Source of the DNA: Trematomus loennbergii
Lineage: Eukaryota > Chordata > Actinopteri > Perciformes > Nototheniidae
Assembly: GCA_012861695.1 (NCBI GenBank)
Contig: JAAOOA010000169.1
Location: 461,501-525,500, forward strand
Direction: 5' to 3'
DNA length: 64,000 nucleotides
Of this stretch, positions 1-10,123 are shown one piece after another. Every line of letters starts with the position of its first letter. Positions within the stretch are counted from its first letter, which is position 1. The notes under the pieces are model-generated. The model made no database searches. It saw only the letters and a list, made by a program, of their open reading frames with translations, and had not been told where the DNA came from. The position numbers and the translations under genes were made by a program.

Positions 1-572
1 GACACTGTGAGTGTTGCACGGCCAGATACGGCTCAGCTGACTCAGATAAGGAAATATATGATACATTATGATGTGATATGATATGAATGATAATGGACAC
101 ATCTACGTCTGCACTTACAGTGCCGCGGACTGTACTTAATGTTACTCTGATCCGGTTACTTATGTTGTGGCAGATATTTAAGTAAGCTTTCTTAACGCTA
201 ATATTATAATAGTCAGATTGCTCTGAAGATGGGAGGGGATATTCTATTAATTTTCACGTTCACACAGTCAGTTGATTTTGGCCGGCAGTCTTTCCTGCAA
301 CGGCAGTTTTTCTGTATTTCCTCTATCCTGTAATATGAATTGATAGCTTTAAACTCCGCACACGGAGCTCTGATTGGTCAGCAGGCAGTGCTTTCACTGA
401 GTTGATCTCTTAGCCTGCCACCTAACCTGCTCCGGAGCAGGTTTGCCGCTCAGCATAAGTTACCATGGAAATATAGCCTGCTAAAAAGAGAACCAGCGTC
501 GTAGGACCGGAAAGCCGAGATTTCCCTGAATTTAGCCGGCTAAGCGAAAATCCAGCTTCGTAGTACAGGCCT
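1..572. mobile_element. Right part of a CAG-target MITE, cut by the window edge
   Basis: The right terminus reads GCTTCGTAGTACAGGCCT, the inverse of the left terminus seen at 25,528. It is followed by CAG at 573-575, matching the CAG before the left end in other copies. No coding capacity is visible. The full-length copy is at 25,528-26,614. The 3-bp target duplication suggests a PIF/Harbinger-like family, but I cannot assign it firmly. Confidence 0.75.
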
Positions 573-745
573 CAGGTCGTTAAACTGATTCACTGACTGA
601 GTTAAACATTTGAACCTGCAGATGTGAATCAAAGGCAGTACATGTGTTTGTATGGTAGTGCACAATTGTTAATATATTTCAAATGATCAAGCAGGTAAAC
701 TACATTACTGTATCATCACAAACTATTGATGTTTATCAGAGAGAG

Positions 746-857
746 ACCCTCAGGTGGATGCTGTGCAGTATTGTGTTGTCTTTGCTCCAAAGGTTTTTGG
801 ACAGAGTGTTGGTGTTTCCTGTCACTGTGGGCTGCAGAGCACAGTAGTAGGAGACCA
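746..857 (-). pseudogene. V1: V-segment relic, RSS plus last codons only
   Basis: The nonamer-like block is 792-800, the 22-bp spacer 801-822 and the heptamer 823-829. They are followed by about 28 bp of V exon end (Cys-Ala region). The rest of the V exon is gone: the psq transposon begins at 858 and no V sequence resumes after it. A decayed form of the CTCF-like motif remains at 746-757, 34 bp from the nonamer. Confidence 0.8.
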
Positions 858-1787
858 GGGACAGTTGCAACACTTTTTGGGCTTTTCCTCAATAAGTAAA
901 AAACCATTTACAATAGGATAGCCATTTTGCTATATTATACATTATAATATGTCAGCTACTGAAAAAATGTATTTAAATGTTTTTATGAAATAAGTACAGG
1001 TTGGGAAATGTTTTTTTTTTAAAACTCAACAGTTACAACTATCCTTGTGTACAGGGACAGTTGTAGCACATGCCAGGCACAGTTGTAACATGTTAATAAC
1101 GGTTACCTTTTTTCACACTACATGACAACAAATAGGGAAAGCTATCAAATTCTAAGGCAACAAGATTTGAATGGGGTTTCACACATCCTCCAACAAACAA
1201 TGAACAATGAACAGGATAACAGATAACACACACAGCATCATCCTCTGTGAAGGATTAAACTGTTCTCTGAGAGGTGCTTCTACCTTAATTATGTAGACCT
1301 ACCTCCTTTGAGCTGAGACCATAGTATAAATCAGCTGCCTCCAGATAGTCTCTCAAAAGCATCTCCTGCTCTGTTGAGAACACCTTCTTTGGTGTCCAGT
1401 AGCCTACTCTTGGGGGTGTTTGTGATCCCTGACTCTCCAACCTCAGCCTCTTTGTATGGAACCGGTACAGGGTGACATGGCATATATCCAGGGACTTTGC
1501 CACTTCCCTGAATGATTTGCCCTTCTCAACTTCATTTGAGGCCCTCTGCAGCAGAGCAAGTGGCACTCCCCTGTCTGTCTTCCTCTTTCTGACATTTGGC
1601 ATACTGTAAACAACACACACACACACTTTAGGCCTACTGTACAGTATTTTATTCTGTTTATTTTTACAGGGACAATGCACACCAATCAACAATACAACGG
1701 TATGCTTGAATGAACAATTGATCATTCAAGCAAATGAGCCATCATTGTAAATGTGCCATGTTACAACCGTCCCGTTACAACCGTCCC
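858..1787 (-). mobile_element. DNA transposon with a psq-type HTH exon, copy 1
   Basis: The ends are inverted repeats: GGGACAGTTGCAAC at 858-871 and its inverse form (GGGACGGTTGTAAC on the minus strand) ending at 1787. Further copies of the terminal motif occur inside both ends (near 1048, 1077 and 1773). Only the first coding exon of a transposase-like gene remains. The element has no visible DDE catalytic domain, so it is non-autonomous as it stands. Confidence 0.7.
1303..1602 (-). CDS. HTH psq-domain transposase N-terminal exon (pogo/CENP-B-like), copy 1
   Basis: A 100-codon exon starts at the ATG MPNVRKRKTD and ends at a good splice donor (GAG|GTAGGT). It shows a basic N-terminus, then a psq-like helix-turn-helix (EVAKSLDICHVTLYRFH at about residues 31-47) and a PPRVGY...VFSTEQE stretch typical of transposase-derived proteins with a DDE endonuclease downstream. 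No downstream exon is recognisable in the element. The presumed role is DNA binding at the transposon ends. The ATG is chosen because upstream codons run into a CA-rich tract. Confidence 0.55.
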
Positions 1788-2079
1788 AGGACCACCAGTC
1801 TTGCTTTCACCCCCTGTGAACCTGCCTGATTGCTAGCTTGACCCATATTTAGCTAGTTATATTTGTAGCTTACAAAACAGTGATTCTAATAATACTAGTT
1901 TGGATTCCTAGACATTTGAACTCAAGACAGTATCCAAAAAATACATCATATAAATGTAGTTAATATTTTACCTCAGAAACACTTTTGCTGATATCTTACG
2001 CGAGAAATTCAAACGTGGCTCCTTTTTTTCTCAGCGATCTTACCATCTATCTGCGCATGTGCATCTTCTCTCTGTTTTG

Positions 2080-3945
2080 TTTTCTTCATGTTATCACGTG
2101 TGTGTCGTCTGCATAGCTATGGTAACTTATTTCATTGTTATCCATAAACTAAGCTATTGGAAGCATGTAGATGTAAAAGGGAAGAGTCCCCAGGATGGAG
2201 CCTTGAGGAACCCCACAGGTCATATTCGTCAACTCAGCTGTGTAGTTAACTATAAGTAGGATTCAGACCAATACAAACAGTGCAGGAGAGTCCCACCCAG
2301 TTTTCCAGTCGGTCTAGTAATATGTTGTGGTCAACAGTTTAAAATGCAGCGCTGAGATCTAATAATACTGACAGTGAGATTCTGCCACTGTCCGTGTTTA
2401 AGTAGATGTCATTAACCTGTTACGCACGGCCCCCCCGGTACCGGGCGGATAAACGCGTCATTTGCAGGAAACAACGTCTAAGGAATCTTAATATTTAATA
2501 AAACTATGAATGTTTTATATCCATGTAACGGGAAGAAACTCAGCTAACTGATCTTTTTAAAAAAATAAAAAAAAACCACAATGCTCGCACTGAGCCTCTG
2601 AATTACCCACGAGCGAAAAATTTAACCTAAAACGGCACTTAAACTCACAATAACTCCCTTATTACTTATCCTAGATGCACAGCCAACCACTCGTTTTTGG
2701 TGTCCTGGAGACACTGAATCTGTGTAAAAAACCTCAACACTCAGTGATAAACATTTGCGACGCTATAAAGGAAAGCGTACATCATAACATGTGGAGCTAA
2801 GTAGCTAGAAACGCTAACATGGCTTACCTTGGTCAAAACTGGTCTTCAATGGCATTAAAACGATAAAAAAACGATGCTGCAGTTAATCCATAGGTTAATC
2901 CAATGTATCTGTGTCCTCTTTGAAATTATTTCTGATAATCCATAAGCAATAAAACTGCTTTTTAGTTTCCAAATTCCAGAGGGAGAGATCGGTCCACTCT
3001 GATGCTAAATTACATGCGCGCAGCCCCCACCTTTTCTCTTTACAATGAGTGTGTATGTGGGCCTCCCCCTTCAATTATATTGGCTCTAACGGTCAGAAAG
3101 AGGTGTCAACCATCCAAATCGACCAAGGGGGGCCAGAGATATGGGGAAAAAAACATTTTCACCCAAATCACCTCAGAGGTGGGTGGTTTTGGCTAAACCT
3201 CTCTAAAAAGGTCAAATGTCACTTGTTTTGCATCAATCTTGATACAGGGTACTTATTATATGTTGTACTTTGGATTCCTAAAGCTTTTAGTCTACTAACC
3301 CATCATCCAAGGGTAGTTTTCACTATCTGTAAAAAATAATATTTGGACGGACACTATAATTTACAGTTTTTTACTATGTAAAATCTGAATTTTCTTTAAA
3401 ATAAAAAACATTTATATTGATTCTGACACTTCTACATCCAACTCACAGATGTAACCTTGCTTTGATAAAAGAAATTATTCATATAACCCTTTTAGAAGTT
3501 AGGTTGTAGTCATTTGTTTTGGGCATGTCATTTTCGAGCCTGAAACATGAAAAACAGGCTAGGTGCTTAACAGGTTAAAGAAGTTAATTAGAGCAGTCTC
3601 AGTGCTGTGTGACTGGAACACAACAAAACAGTTATTTAGTTCCAAAACAGCTTTTTAGTTGTTGAACTTTTTCAATTATTTTACCCAGCCTATAAATGTT
3701 CATCAATGAAGCCCCTAGGTTTGTCTTTAAGAGTGGTTTGATGACTGCAGTTTTCAGGGCCTGTGGGAATAAATATGAAAAAGGAGACGTGTTGGTGAAG
3801 GTCCATCAGGAGTCTGGCACATGGTGGAATGCACTAATTGAACATTATTAGGATAAATGTGAGAGATAAATTAAAGTAACGTGGTGTTGAAGCATCAAAT
3901 AAAAGATGCCTATCTGCTGGGGTAGAACTGTTTGAGAATATCTTG
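2080..3945 (-). mobile_element. Non-LTR (L2/Rex-like) RT relic, split by a TTAA element, copy 1
   Basis: On the minus strand, decayed RT motifs occur in the correct order: TETALIN-like near 3,590, LDLSAAF and TVDHNILLDRLENWVG around 2,290-2,370, GVPQGSILGTL near 2,200, and the YADDTHV catalytic box near 2,115. Stops and frameshifts break it. The TTAA element at 2,412-3,578 interrupts it upstream of LDLSAAF; the uninterrupted version is at 42,885-43,610. The stretch 3,600-3,945 has no clear frame but is collinear with that copy. Clade assignment is by motif only. Confidence 0.7.
2412..3578. mobile_element. TTAA-target MITE, copy 1
   Basis: Flanked by TTAA at 2412-2415 and 3575-3578, with inverted ends CCTGTTACGC and GCTTAACAGG. 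Its length is about 1.16 kb with no convincing ORF. The matching empty site in the LINE copy at 43,236 supports the target duplication. TTAA targets fit piggyBac-like or Kolobok-like families; which one is undecided. Confidence 0.75.
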
Positions 3946-3977
3946 TGTTGTTTCCCTAAAGTCTAACAGAGAGAGAC

Positions 3978-4061
3978 TCCCTCTGGTGGATGTTGTGCAG
4001 TACTGTGTTGTCTTTGCTCCAAAGGTTTTTGTACAGAGTGTTGGTGTTTCCTGTCACTGTG
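3978..4061 (-). other. V2 23-RSS with flanking CTCF-like motif
   Basis: Heptamer CACAGTG (4055-4061), 22-bp spacer, nonamer ACAAAAACC (4024-4032). The CTCF-like CCACCAGAGGGA lies at 3978-3989, minus strand. Confidence 0.9.
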
Positions 4062-4499
4062 GGCTCAGCACAGTAGTACACAGCAGAGTCTGTCACTGCA
4101 GCAGAGGAGATGATCATATTGATTCGGTTTGACTCCACTGTAATATTCAGTCCAGGGATTGGCTTAGTTACACTGCCTGAAACAGAGTGTGAGATGAGGA
4201 ACTCTGGTGGTTTTCCAGGATATTGTCGATACCAGAAGTAATAATTAGCATTAGATCCAGCTTTGTAGGACAGAGTAACAGTGCTGCCTTCTGAACTGAA
4301 CTTGTCTGTTTTGACTGGAGTCAGATCTTCACAGGTGACGCCTAAGGGAAAGAATAACTCTGTTATTCAATGTTATAAAGTCCTTTTAGCAGAACCACAC
4401 TCAGAAAGCAATGACACTGATGTTTTATCCAGAGTGTAACTAACCGGATAAGATTGCAAAAAATATCAGAGAAAATGCTGAGTTCTGCAGGGACAGCAT
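4062..4499 (-). CDS. V2: intact V-B T-cell receptor V gene (TRAV/TRDV)
   Basis: A T-cell receptor variable segment that would supply the antigen/MHC-contacting Ig domain after RAG joining. The leader exon is 4445-4499 (MLSLQNSAFSLIFFAILS, hydrophobic signal peptide; donor G|GTTAGT). The V exon is 4062-4341 (acceptor TTCCCTTAG|GC), with a split glycine codon. It is open throughout. Visible framework: CEDLTP at the N-terminus, VTLSYKAG where TLSC is expected, WYRQYPGK, and SAAVTDSAVYYCAEP ending at the heptamer. The missing first cysteine is shared by all V-B genes. It is the counterpart of V12. Confidence 0.85.
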
Positions 4500-4690
4500 G
4501 TTGAATGAAGGTGATGATGATGGTCTGTGTTGAACTCTGGTGAATATGGAAGTTCCTCTCTCTTCTATAGTTCAGGAACATCTTAGCTCCTCCCTGAATC
4601 TCTCTGTCTCCTCTTAGATCTGTATTTCACTTCTCTCAGTTACACTTCCTCCTGGGTAACAGATCCAAAGGCAGTCTGTAAATAAAAAGT
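4500..4690 (-). promoter_or_regulatory. Conserved V-B 5' flank (putative promoter and 5' UTR)
   Basis: About 190 bp directly upstream of the V2 ATG recurs almost unchanged before every V-B gene (for example 8845-9020, 18442-18610, 34879-35050, 38107-38290, 41342-41520, 44187-44350), while inter-gene spacer diverges more. It contains an ETS-like CACTTCCTCC and an upstream ATG (MFLNYRRER) whose frame overlaps the leader out of frame. A promoter role is inferred from position and conservation. Confidence 0.5.
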
Positions 4691-4974
4691 CAGAGGACCT
4701 AGGATTGAACCCTGTGGTACACCATATGAAATCAAAGACTGACAGACAAACAGAAACACTTATTTTAAATTCGTGGAGACTACATTATATTTAAACCTGT
4801 GAGAAAAAGGCCAGATTCACTGATTGATTTAAACATTTGAACCTGTGGATGTGACTCAAAGGCAGTACATGTGTTTGTATGGTAGTGAACAATAGTTCAT
4901 ACATTTCAAATGATCAAGCAGGTAAATTACATTACTGTATCATCACAAACTATTGAGTTTGAACAGAGAGAGAC
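4691..4974. repeat. V-unit spacer with LINE RT scrap
   Basis: It holds a short GVPQGSILGP-type RT scrap (minus strand, near 4,704-4,745) and then the roughly 200-bp V 3' flank containing a CAAATGATCAAGCAGGTAAA landmark found next to most V genes. Confidence 0.55.
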
Positions 4975-5036
4975 TCCCTCTGGTGGATGTTGTGCAGTAT
5001 TGTGTTGTCTTTGCTCCAAAGGTTTTTTACAGAGTT
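4975..5036 (-). pseudogene. V3: truncated V relic, 3' flank and broken nonamer only
   Basis: The CTCF-like motif (4975-4986) and the 34-bp gap are intact. The RSS stops at GGTTTTTTACAGAGTT inside the spacer, where an AAT-rich tract and a dispersed repeat take over. No heptamer or V exon remains. Confidence 0.7.
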
Positions 5037-5210
5037 AATAATAATAATAATAATAGCTTGGATTTATATAGCGCCTTTCATGGGACCCAAGGTCGCTTAA
5101 CAAAGAAGAATAGGGCAGAAACAAACATAACAAAACAAAAGGCTGTCAGACAACCAGTCAGACAGACAAAACAACAGATAGATTTAGGGGCCAAAGGCCT
5201 TAGTAAACAG
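5037..5210. repeat. Dispersed repeat (TATATAGCGCCTTTCATGGG type)
   Basis: (AAT)n followed by a TATATAGCGCC...CAAGGTCGCTT sequence of a kind I know as a common fish interspersed-repeat tail. It replaces the V3 exon. Family not determined. Confidence 0.45.
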
Positions 5211-5843
5211 ATGGGTCTCCAAGAGCCGGCTCTTTTAAGTGAACGACGGGAGCCGGCTCGTGCCCGCGAACGAGAAGTTTTTTTTCGTTTTTTTCCCGTT
5301 AAGTAATACAAGACAGAATTATATGATGATCTCTGCGTTACGGGTGCTCCGTGAATGCATGCATGCAGTGACATGTAATATCCAAGGATTAGAGACTGTT
5401 GGATGTTGCTGTTTTGAGCATTGCAATATATTTATTTTCACTATGTTATTTATTTATGATTATCTTTAGGCTCAGCAAAGATTTGAGTTCAGCTGTCTGC
5501 TGTCTTTTTTTCTTTATTTAATAGTGAAATAGAGCCCTGCTGTTTTGTTAGGGCTTTTTCTTTAAATACAATTTTTAAATGTCTATACAGTAGCTGTCCT
5601 TTTTTTAAATGTCTATGCTTACGTTGTTACAGGTGTTGCTATCTGCTTTGTGTAGCGTGGTTCTACAAGCAAGTCAGTGCATTCATTGGGTTGTATCAGA
5701 GAGTTACAAGGGTCTGTAAATGCAATTGGCCACAGCAAATCATTTATATTAAAAATAACATTTTTCAATAATGTATTGAATACTGTATTATTCAATAAAT
5801 TATTCAGGATATATTGAATAATTTAAGTGATATATGTGTACAC

Positions 5844-6949
5844 TAGGGGTGTAACGGTATACGTATTCGTATCGAAATTATTCGGTATGGGCCCTTCGGT
5901 TCGGTACACTTGTGTACCGAAGTGTACCGAACGAATATAACGTTAAACGTAAAAAATTGAGAACGTGAACAACTTTTTGGAAGTAATCTCAGGTGCTGCG
6001 TCGCAGCATTCAGTGTAATTTTCTCCCATTGGGTTCAACGCGTCATAGAGCAACCAAGTCATTTCATTGGACGAGAGGCATACTATGAGAGCTGGTCACA
6101 GGGATGCGTTCAAATTTAGTCAGTCATTTGAGGAACTGTCGAAATGGCGAAAGCAGATAAAGTTGAGCTCAAAAATCCTCCAGCATCATTGAAGTCTCCG
6201 GTTTGGGAACGTTTTGGTTTCGCAGTTACGTACAAGGATGACGGACAAAGACAGGTGGACCGAACCAAAGCTGTTTGTCTGCATTGTTCAACTAACATTG
6301 GTTACGCGGCTGGCAATACATCAAACTTGCACACTCATTTGAAAAGGCATCACCCGAATGTGAATATCACCGGTACCAAAAGAAAAAAGACTGAAGTGCA
6401 AACCCAACTCCCACTAGCATTTAAGCCTCCACCACTCGCAAAAGTTCAGACCGAGCCAAAGCTATTACAAACGCCAAATATCCTTATGTTGCCATGTTAG
6501 CAAAGCGCTACCTGGCTGTATCTGCTACCTCTGTCCCTAGAGAGAAGGTGTTCTCCACAGCAGGAGACATTGTTAGTGCCAGCAGATCTGCCCTTTCGAC
6601 AAGCAATGTGGACAAGTTCATCTTTCTTTAAAAAAACATGAAAATACAATGACAAGCAAGCAAGTCCTAATGTCAAGCTGGCTGCTTAGGGGAGTACTAG
6701 TACACTACAGTTCAAATACAGATTATTTCAGTTCATCGAAATGCTGCACCTTAATGTTTATGTTATTATATTTTGTATTTATTTGAGTGAATACATTATT
6801 CACAATTTAATAATAATTAAAAAACCCCAACAAATATTTTATGTTTGTGATCATTTTTTCTGCTGTACCGAAAACGTACCGAACCGTGACCTTAAAACTG
6901 AGGTACTGTACATACCGAACCGAAATGTTTGTGAACCGTTACACCCCTA
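5844..6949 (+). mobile_element. Inner hAT transposon, internally deleted, copy 1
   Basis: Termini are TAGGGGTGTAACGGTA and its inverse; the 8-bp target duplication GTGTACAC is at 5836-5843 and 6950-6957. The interior keeps an N-terminal BED zinc finger ORF and a scrap of the hAT C-terminal dimerisation domain. The catalytic core between them is missing, so this is a deletion derivative. Confidence 0.9.
6144..6500 (+). pseudogene. hAT transposase fragment: BED zinc finger, frameshifted before hATC
   Basis: Starts MAKADKVELK. The BED-type finger is at about residues 45-71 (CLHCS...NLHTHLKRHH, C-x2-C...H-x4-H class), which binds transposon ends in hAT transposases. After about residue 97 a one-base difference from copy 2 throws it out of frame. 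The hATC relic (AKRYLAVSATSVPRE..VFSTAGD) continues in another frame to about 6640. Compared with full hAT transposases of about 600 residues, most of the RNase-H-like core is absent. Confidence 0.75.
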
Positions 6950-7594
6950 GTGTACACATATAAATCATTAGTCAAAATAGGGCTACATTTGACTGAATTA
7001 TAAAAGGTATATATTATAAAAGGTATATATTCGGGACCCCCTTGAAAACGAGATGGTGCATCTCAAGGGGTTTATCCCAATAAATGAATTTCTATATATA
7101 TATATATGTGGTAAAATGAAGAGCCGTTTGGGAGCCGAAAGAGCCGGCTCTTCTTGGTGAGCCGAGCCAAATGATCCGCTCACTAAAAATAGCCGGAATT
7201 CCCATCACTAATGGAACTACTTACTTTTATTTCAACCTGTGATAAAAGAGTTAAACATTTGAACCTGCAGATGTGAATCAAAGGCAGTACATGTGTTTGT
7301 ATAATAGTGATATTTACACACAGTATAATTCAAATGATCAAGCAGGTAAATTACATTACTGTATGATCACAAACTATTGATGTTTAACTCCCTCCCACAT
7401 TTTTAAGATTCGGTTATGATGAGGTATTGTTAAGAATGAAAGTAAAGTTTTACAAAATGTCATTATCATCAGAGTACATGTGTATGAAAAAACCCTTTCC
7501 CTCAGTATGTTTACCTCAAGCACTTATTTGTGTATCACCGTCACAAAGAGTCTACACTGTTTTGTAATATACTGTTGGAGTTTTTCAGAGAGAA

Positions 7595-7676
7595 TCTCTG
7601 GTGGATGTTGATCAGTATTGTGTTGTCTTTGCTCCAAAGGTTTTTGTACAGAGTTGTGGTGTTTCCTGTCACTGTG
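7595..7676 (-). other. V4 23-RSS, degenerate CTCF-like motif
   Basis: Heptamer 7670-7676, 22-bp spacer, nonamer ACAAAAACC at 7639-7647. The flanking motif has lost bases (CCACCAGAGA at 7595-7604). Confidence 0.85.
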
Positions 7677-8135
7677 GGCTCACAGCACAGTAGTACACAG
7701 CAGAGTCTGTCACTGCAGCAGAGGAGATCTGCAGAGGAACTGATGGCTTGTTGAGTGTAGCATCAAATCTGTCTTCCTTGAACTCTGCAGCATTATCTCG
7801 ACCTCCTGAGAAACGCTCAGCATGTACTTTGGGTAACCATTGACTTCTTGTTTGTACCAGTACAGATAGGGATATGTGCCACTGATATGAAATGTGCAGC
7901 CAAGTGTAACTGTGTCTCCTTCAGTAGCGCTGACATCTCCTGCTGGCTGGGTCACTGTGTCTTGTCCTTTACACTCTGGGGAAGAAGAGACCATGCAGAG
8001 GAAGAGATGAATCAATAAAGATGATGGATTAAAGGAGAACAATCAGTAGCTTTAAACAGTTACCTAGAAACATGTTGTAGTTTCTATCTTACCAAAGGAG
8101 AGAGCAGCAAGAATAATCCACAGCCAATGTTCCAT
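7677..8135 (-). pseudogene. V4: V-C T-cell receptor V gene, one-base frameshift
   Basis: Leader exon 8093-8135 (MEHWLWIILAALSF, donor G|GTAAGA); V exon 7677-7975 (acceptor TTCCCCAG). It keeps TVTLGC, LYWYKQE and the codons for the conserved 3' end. A missing T near 7816, compared with V14, shifts the frame after KYML, so the second cysteine is out of frame. Whether the deletion is real is uncertain. Confidence 0.8.
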
Positions 8136-8275
8136 CTCTACAACAAGGTTTAAATCAGCAGCAGGAAGTAGCTGATGTTCAGCATTCAGTGTGAGGATGG
8201 TTCTCTTCACAGCAGCACTTATTATTGACTGGATGGTTGAACACAGTGCACGTGCACCGCCTACTTGATAATGTG

Positions 8276-8391
8276 GCCCTCTAGTGGAGGTGAACAGCTC
8301 AGTACAACAGTGTGGAGAAAAGGCTTCCAGCAGCTTGTCAGTGTGTCAGCTGGTGTTTGTGTACAGAGTGTTGGTGTTTCCTGTCACTGTG
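8276..8391 (-). other. V5 RSS with diverged nonamer and perfect CTCF core motif
   Basis: Heptamer 8385-8391, 22-bp spacer, nonamer ACACAAACA at 8354-8362 (7 of 9 against ACAAAAACC). The CCACTAGAGGGC core at 8276-8287, minus strand, is 66 bp away. It lies about 140 bp upstream of the V4 ATG, so it also falls in the V4 promoter region. Confidence 0.8.
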
Positions 8392-8844
8392 GGCCTCACA
8401 GCACAGTAGAACACAGCAGAGTCTGTCACTGCAGCAGAGGAGATGATCAGATATATGTTCTTTTCTGCAGACAGTTTAGAAGAGAACGTTGTGTCTGATT
8501 TCAGAGACTCTGCTAGTCTTGTAAAACTTGTTCCTGAGATGTAGAGAAGAAACTCTGGTGTTTTCCTGGATATTGTCGATACCAGAATAAATCTTCACTA
8601 CCTGTTATAGTTTTGGAGTATCTGTAGGACAGAGTAACAGAGCTGCCTTCTGGACTGAACTCTTCTTTCTGTAATGCAGTGAGATCTTCACAGCTGACCC
8701 CTGAAGAGAGGAGTAATTCAAAAGACTCAGTTAATAGATCACATTGTATCAACATTAGAAGTTAACGTTTTCATGCAGAATGTTACGTACCTCTTAGAAG
8801 GAAACTAACAGTAGGGAATGTAAATAATAGTCTAATGACAGCAT
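8392..8844 (-). pseudogene. V5: V-B V gene with frameshifts in leader and V exon
   Basis: Leader exon 8791-8844 (MLSLDYYLHSLLLV, then a one-base loss near 8799 gives a stop). V exon 8392-8700 with GVSCEDLTALQ, TLSYRYS and WYRQYPGK. A second one-base loss near 8560 shifts the frame after PGK. Both losses are relative to V9 and V17. Confidence 0.8.
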
Positions 8845-9662
8845 GTTGAATGAAGGTGATGATGATGATGGTCTGTGTTGAACTCTGGTGAATATGGAAG
8901 TTCCTCTCTCTTCTATAGTTCAGGAACATCTTAGCTCCTCCCTGAATCTCTCTGTCTCCTCTTAGATCTGTATTTCACTTCTCTCAGTTACACTTCCTCC
9001 TGGGTAACAGATCCAAAGGCAGTCTGTAAATAAAAAGCAGAGGACCTATGAATTATCCCTGTGGTACACCACAAGAAATATCAGACCAACAGAGTAACGT
9101 ATTTTATAAAGATAAGAACAAAAGCAATCAAAACTTGAGTGTGTGATGTGTACCAGTTTATTGAGAGAGGTGATTTCAAGTGTTTGATCAGTCAGTAAAA
9201 AAACGTAATAAAACAATGACGGCGTTAACGTGAAGTCAGATTAGTGAGAGTTTTTCATCGAGAGAGAAATCTGTTTAAATGATCTTAATCTATTACAATA
9301 TTTCTTCAGATCCACATTTAAAAGGTCTTGAACACCACAACACAAGCTGCTGTTCCAATATAACCTTTCATCAAATTGGGCTTGGAGATAAACTGAATCC
9401 AATGACAAAGTGAAAGGACCTAGGATTGAACCCTGTGGTACACCACATGAAATCACAGACTGACAGAAAAACAGAAACTTATTTTAAATTCATGGAGACT
9501 ACATTTTATGTTTAATCTGTGATAACAGGTAGATTAACTGAGTTACACATTTTAACCTGTGGATGTGAATCAAGGCAGTACATGTGTTTGTATGGTAGTG
9601 CACAATTGTTAATAGATTTCAAATGATCAAGCATGTAAACTACATTACTGTATCATCACAAA
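8845..9662. repeat. V5 5' flank and V-unit spacer with two LINE RT scraps
   Basis: The conserved V-B 5' flank runs to about 9,020. Two minus-strand GVPQGSILGP-type RT scraps follow (about 9,047-9,080 and 9,415-9,460), then the V 3' flank landmark. No gene seen. TSD CTATT of the Gypsy element starts at 9663. Confidence 0.55.
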
Positions 9663-9667
9663 CTATT

Positions 9668-10123
9668 TGTCAAGGAGTGAACTCTGAGGCATGAACTCAA
9701 ATGCACGACTCAAACTCAGACTCAGGAGAGGTTCAAAATAAAGACTTTACTGGAGTTTACACAGTAATAAAAACAGGGAAAACAATAACTCTCTTTCGAG
9801 GAAAAACAATAACAATACTCTGAAGCTTAGAGGTACGTAACACGCCTGTGGGTAAGCTTGCTCAAAGTCCTGAATGAGGAAACGAACCGACAATGGACAG
9901 GAGGGAACTAGCAGAATATATACACAGGGTAATGGGAACAGGTGGAAACAATCAGGGCGGGGAAAACAATCACGGAGGCAGGAGACAGATAGGGGCGGGG
10001 AGCGTGGAGGTCTGAAATGAGAGGGAGAATTACTATTCACATAAACATAAAGCACAGGACAGAAAGACATGACAAAACTAACATAAAGAATAAACTTTCA
10101 CAATAAGTTTCTTAGACATGACA
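9668..10123 (-). repeat. Gypsy 3' LTR (456 bp)
   Basis: TGTCAAGGAG...CATGACA ends. Contains TGGAGTTTAC (about 9,752-9,761), which the other LTR lacks between short TTAC repeats. Confidence 0.95.

Larger units (their letters stand above)
5211..7210. mobile_element. Outer hAT-like element, copy 1 (host of a second hAT)
   Basis: The right end is a minus-strand TAGTGATGGGAATTCCGGC terminus at about 7192-7210, with AGAGCCGGCTCTT inverted motifs near both ends (5226-5238 and 7140-7152). The left end is degenerate (ATGGGTCTCC at 5211). The 5,290-5,840 interior is AT-rich and non-coding. The inner hAT at 5844-6949 interrupts it. 6,998-7,070 holds a duplicated TATATATTATAAAAGG and a GGGACCCCCTTGAAAACG segment of unknown nature. 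Confidence 0.55.
1..9240. repeat. Left copy of a large segmental duplication (offset 26,040 bp)
   Basis: Position 1 onward matches position 26,041 onward in the same order: MITE end, V relic, psq transposon, LINE relic, TTAA element, V-B gene, V relic, nested hAT pair, V-C gene, V-B gene. Transposon target duplications are shared, so the insertions came before the duplication. Differences are scattered substitutions and many one-base indels. The right border is approximate, because homology fades into the shared V spacer after about 9,240. Confidence 0.9.

Noticed and set aside
7080..7112. Possible functional TATA/poly-AT element near the outer hAT end
   Set aside because: Simple (TA)n inside a decayed transposon, with no associated gene.
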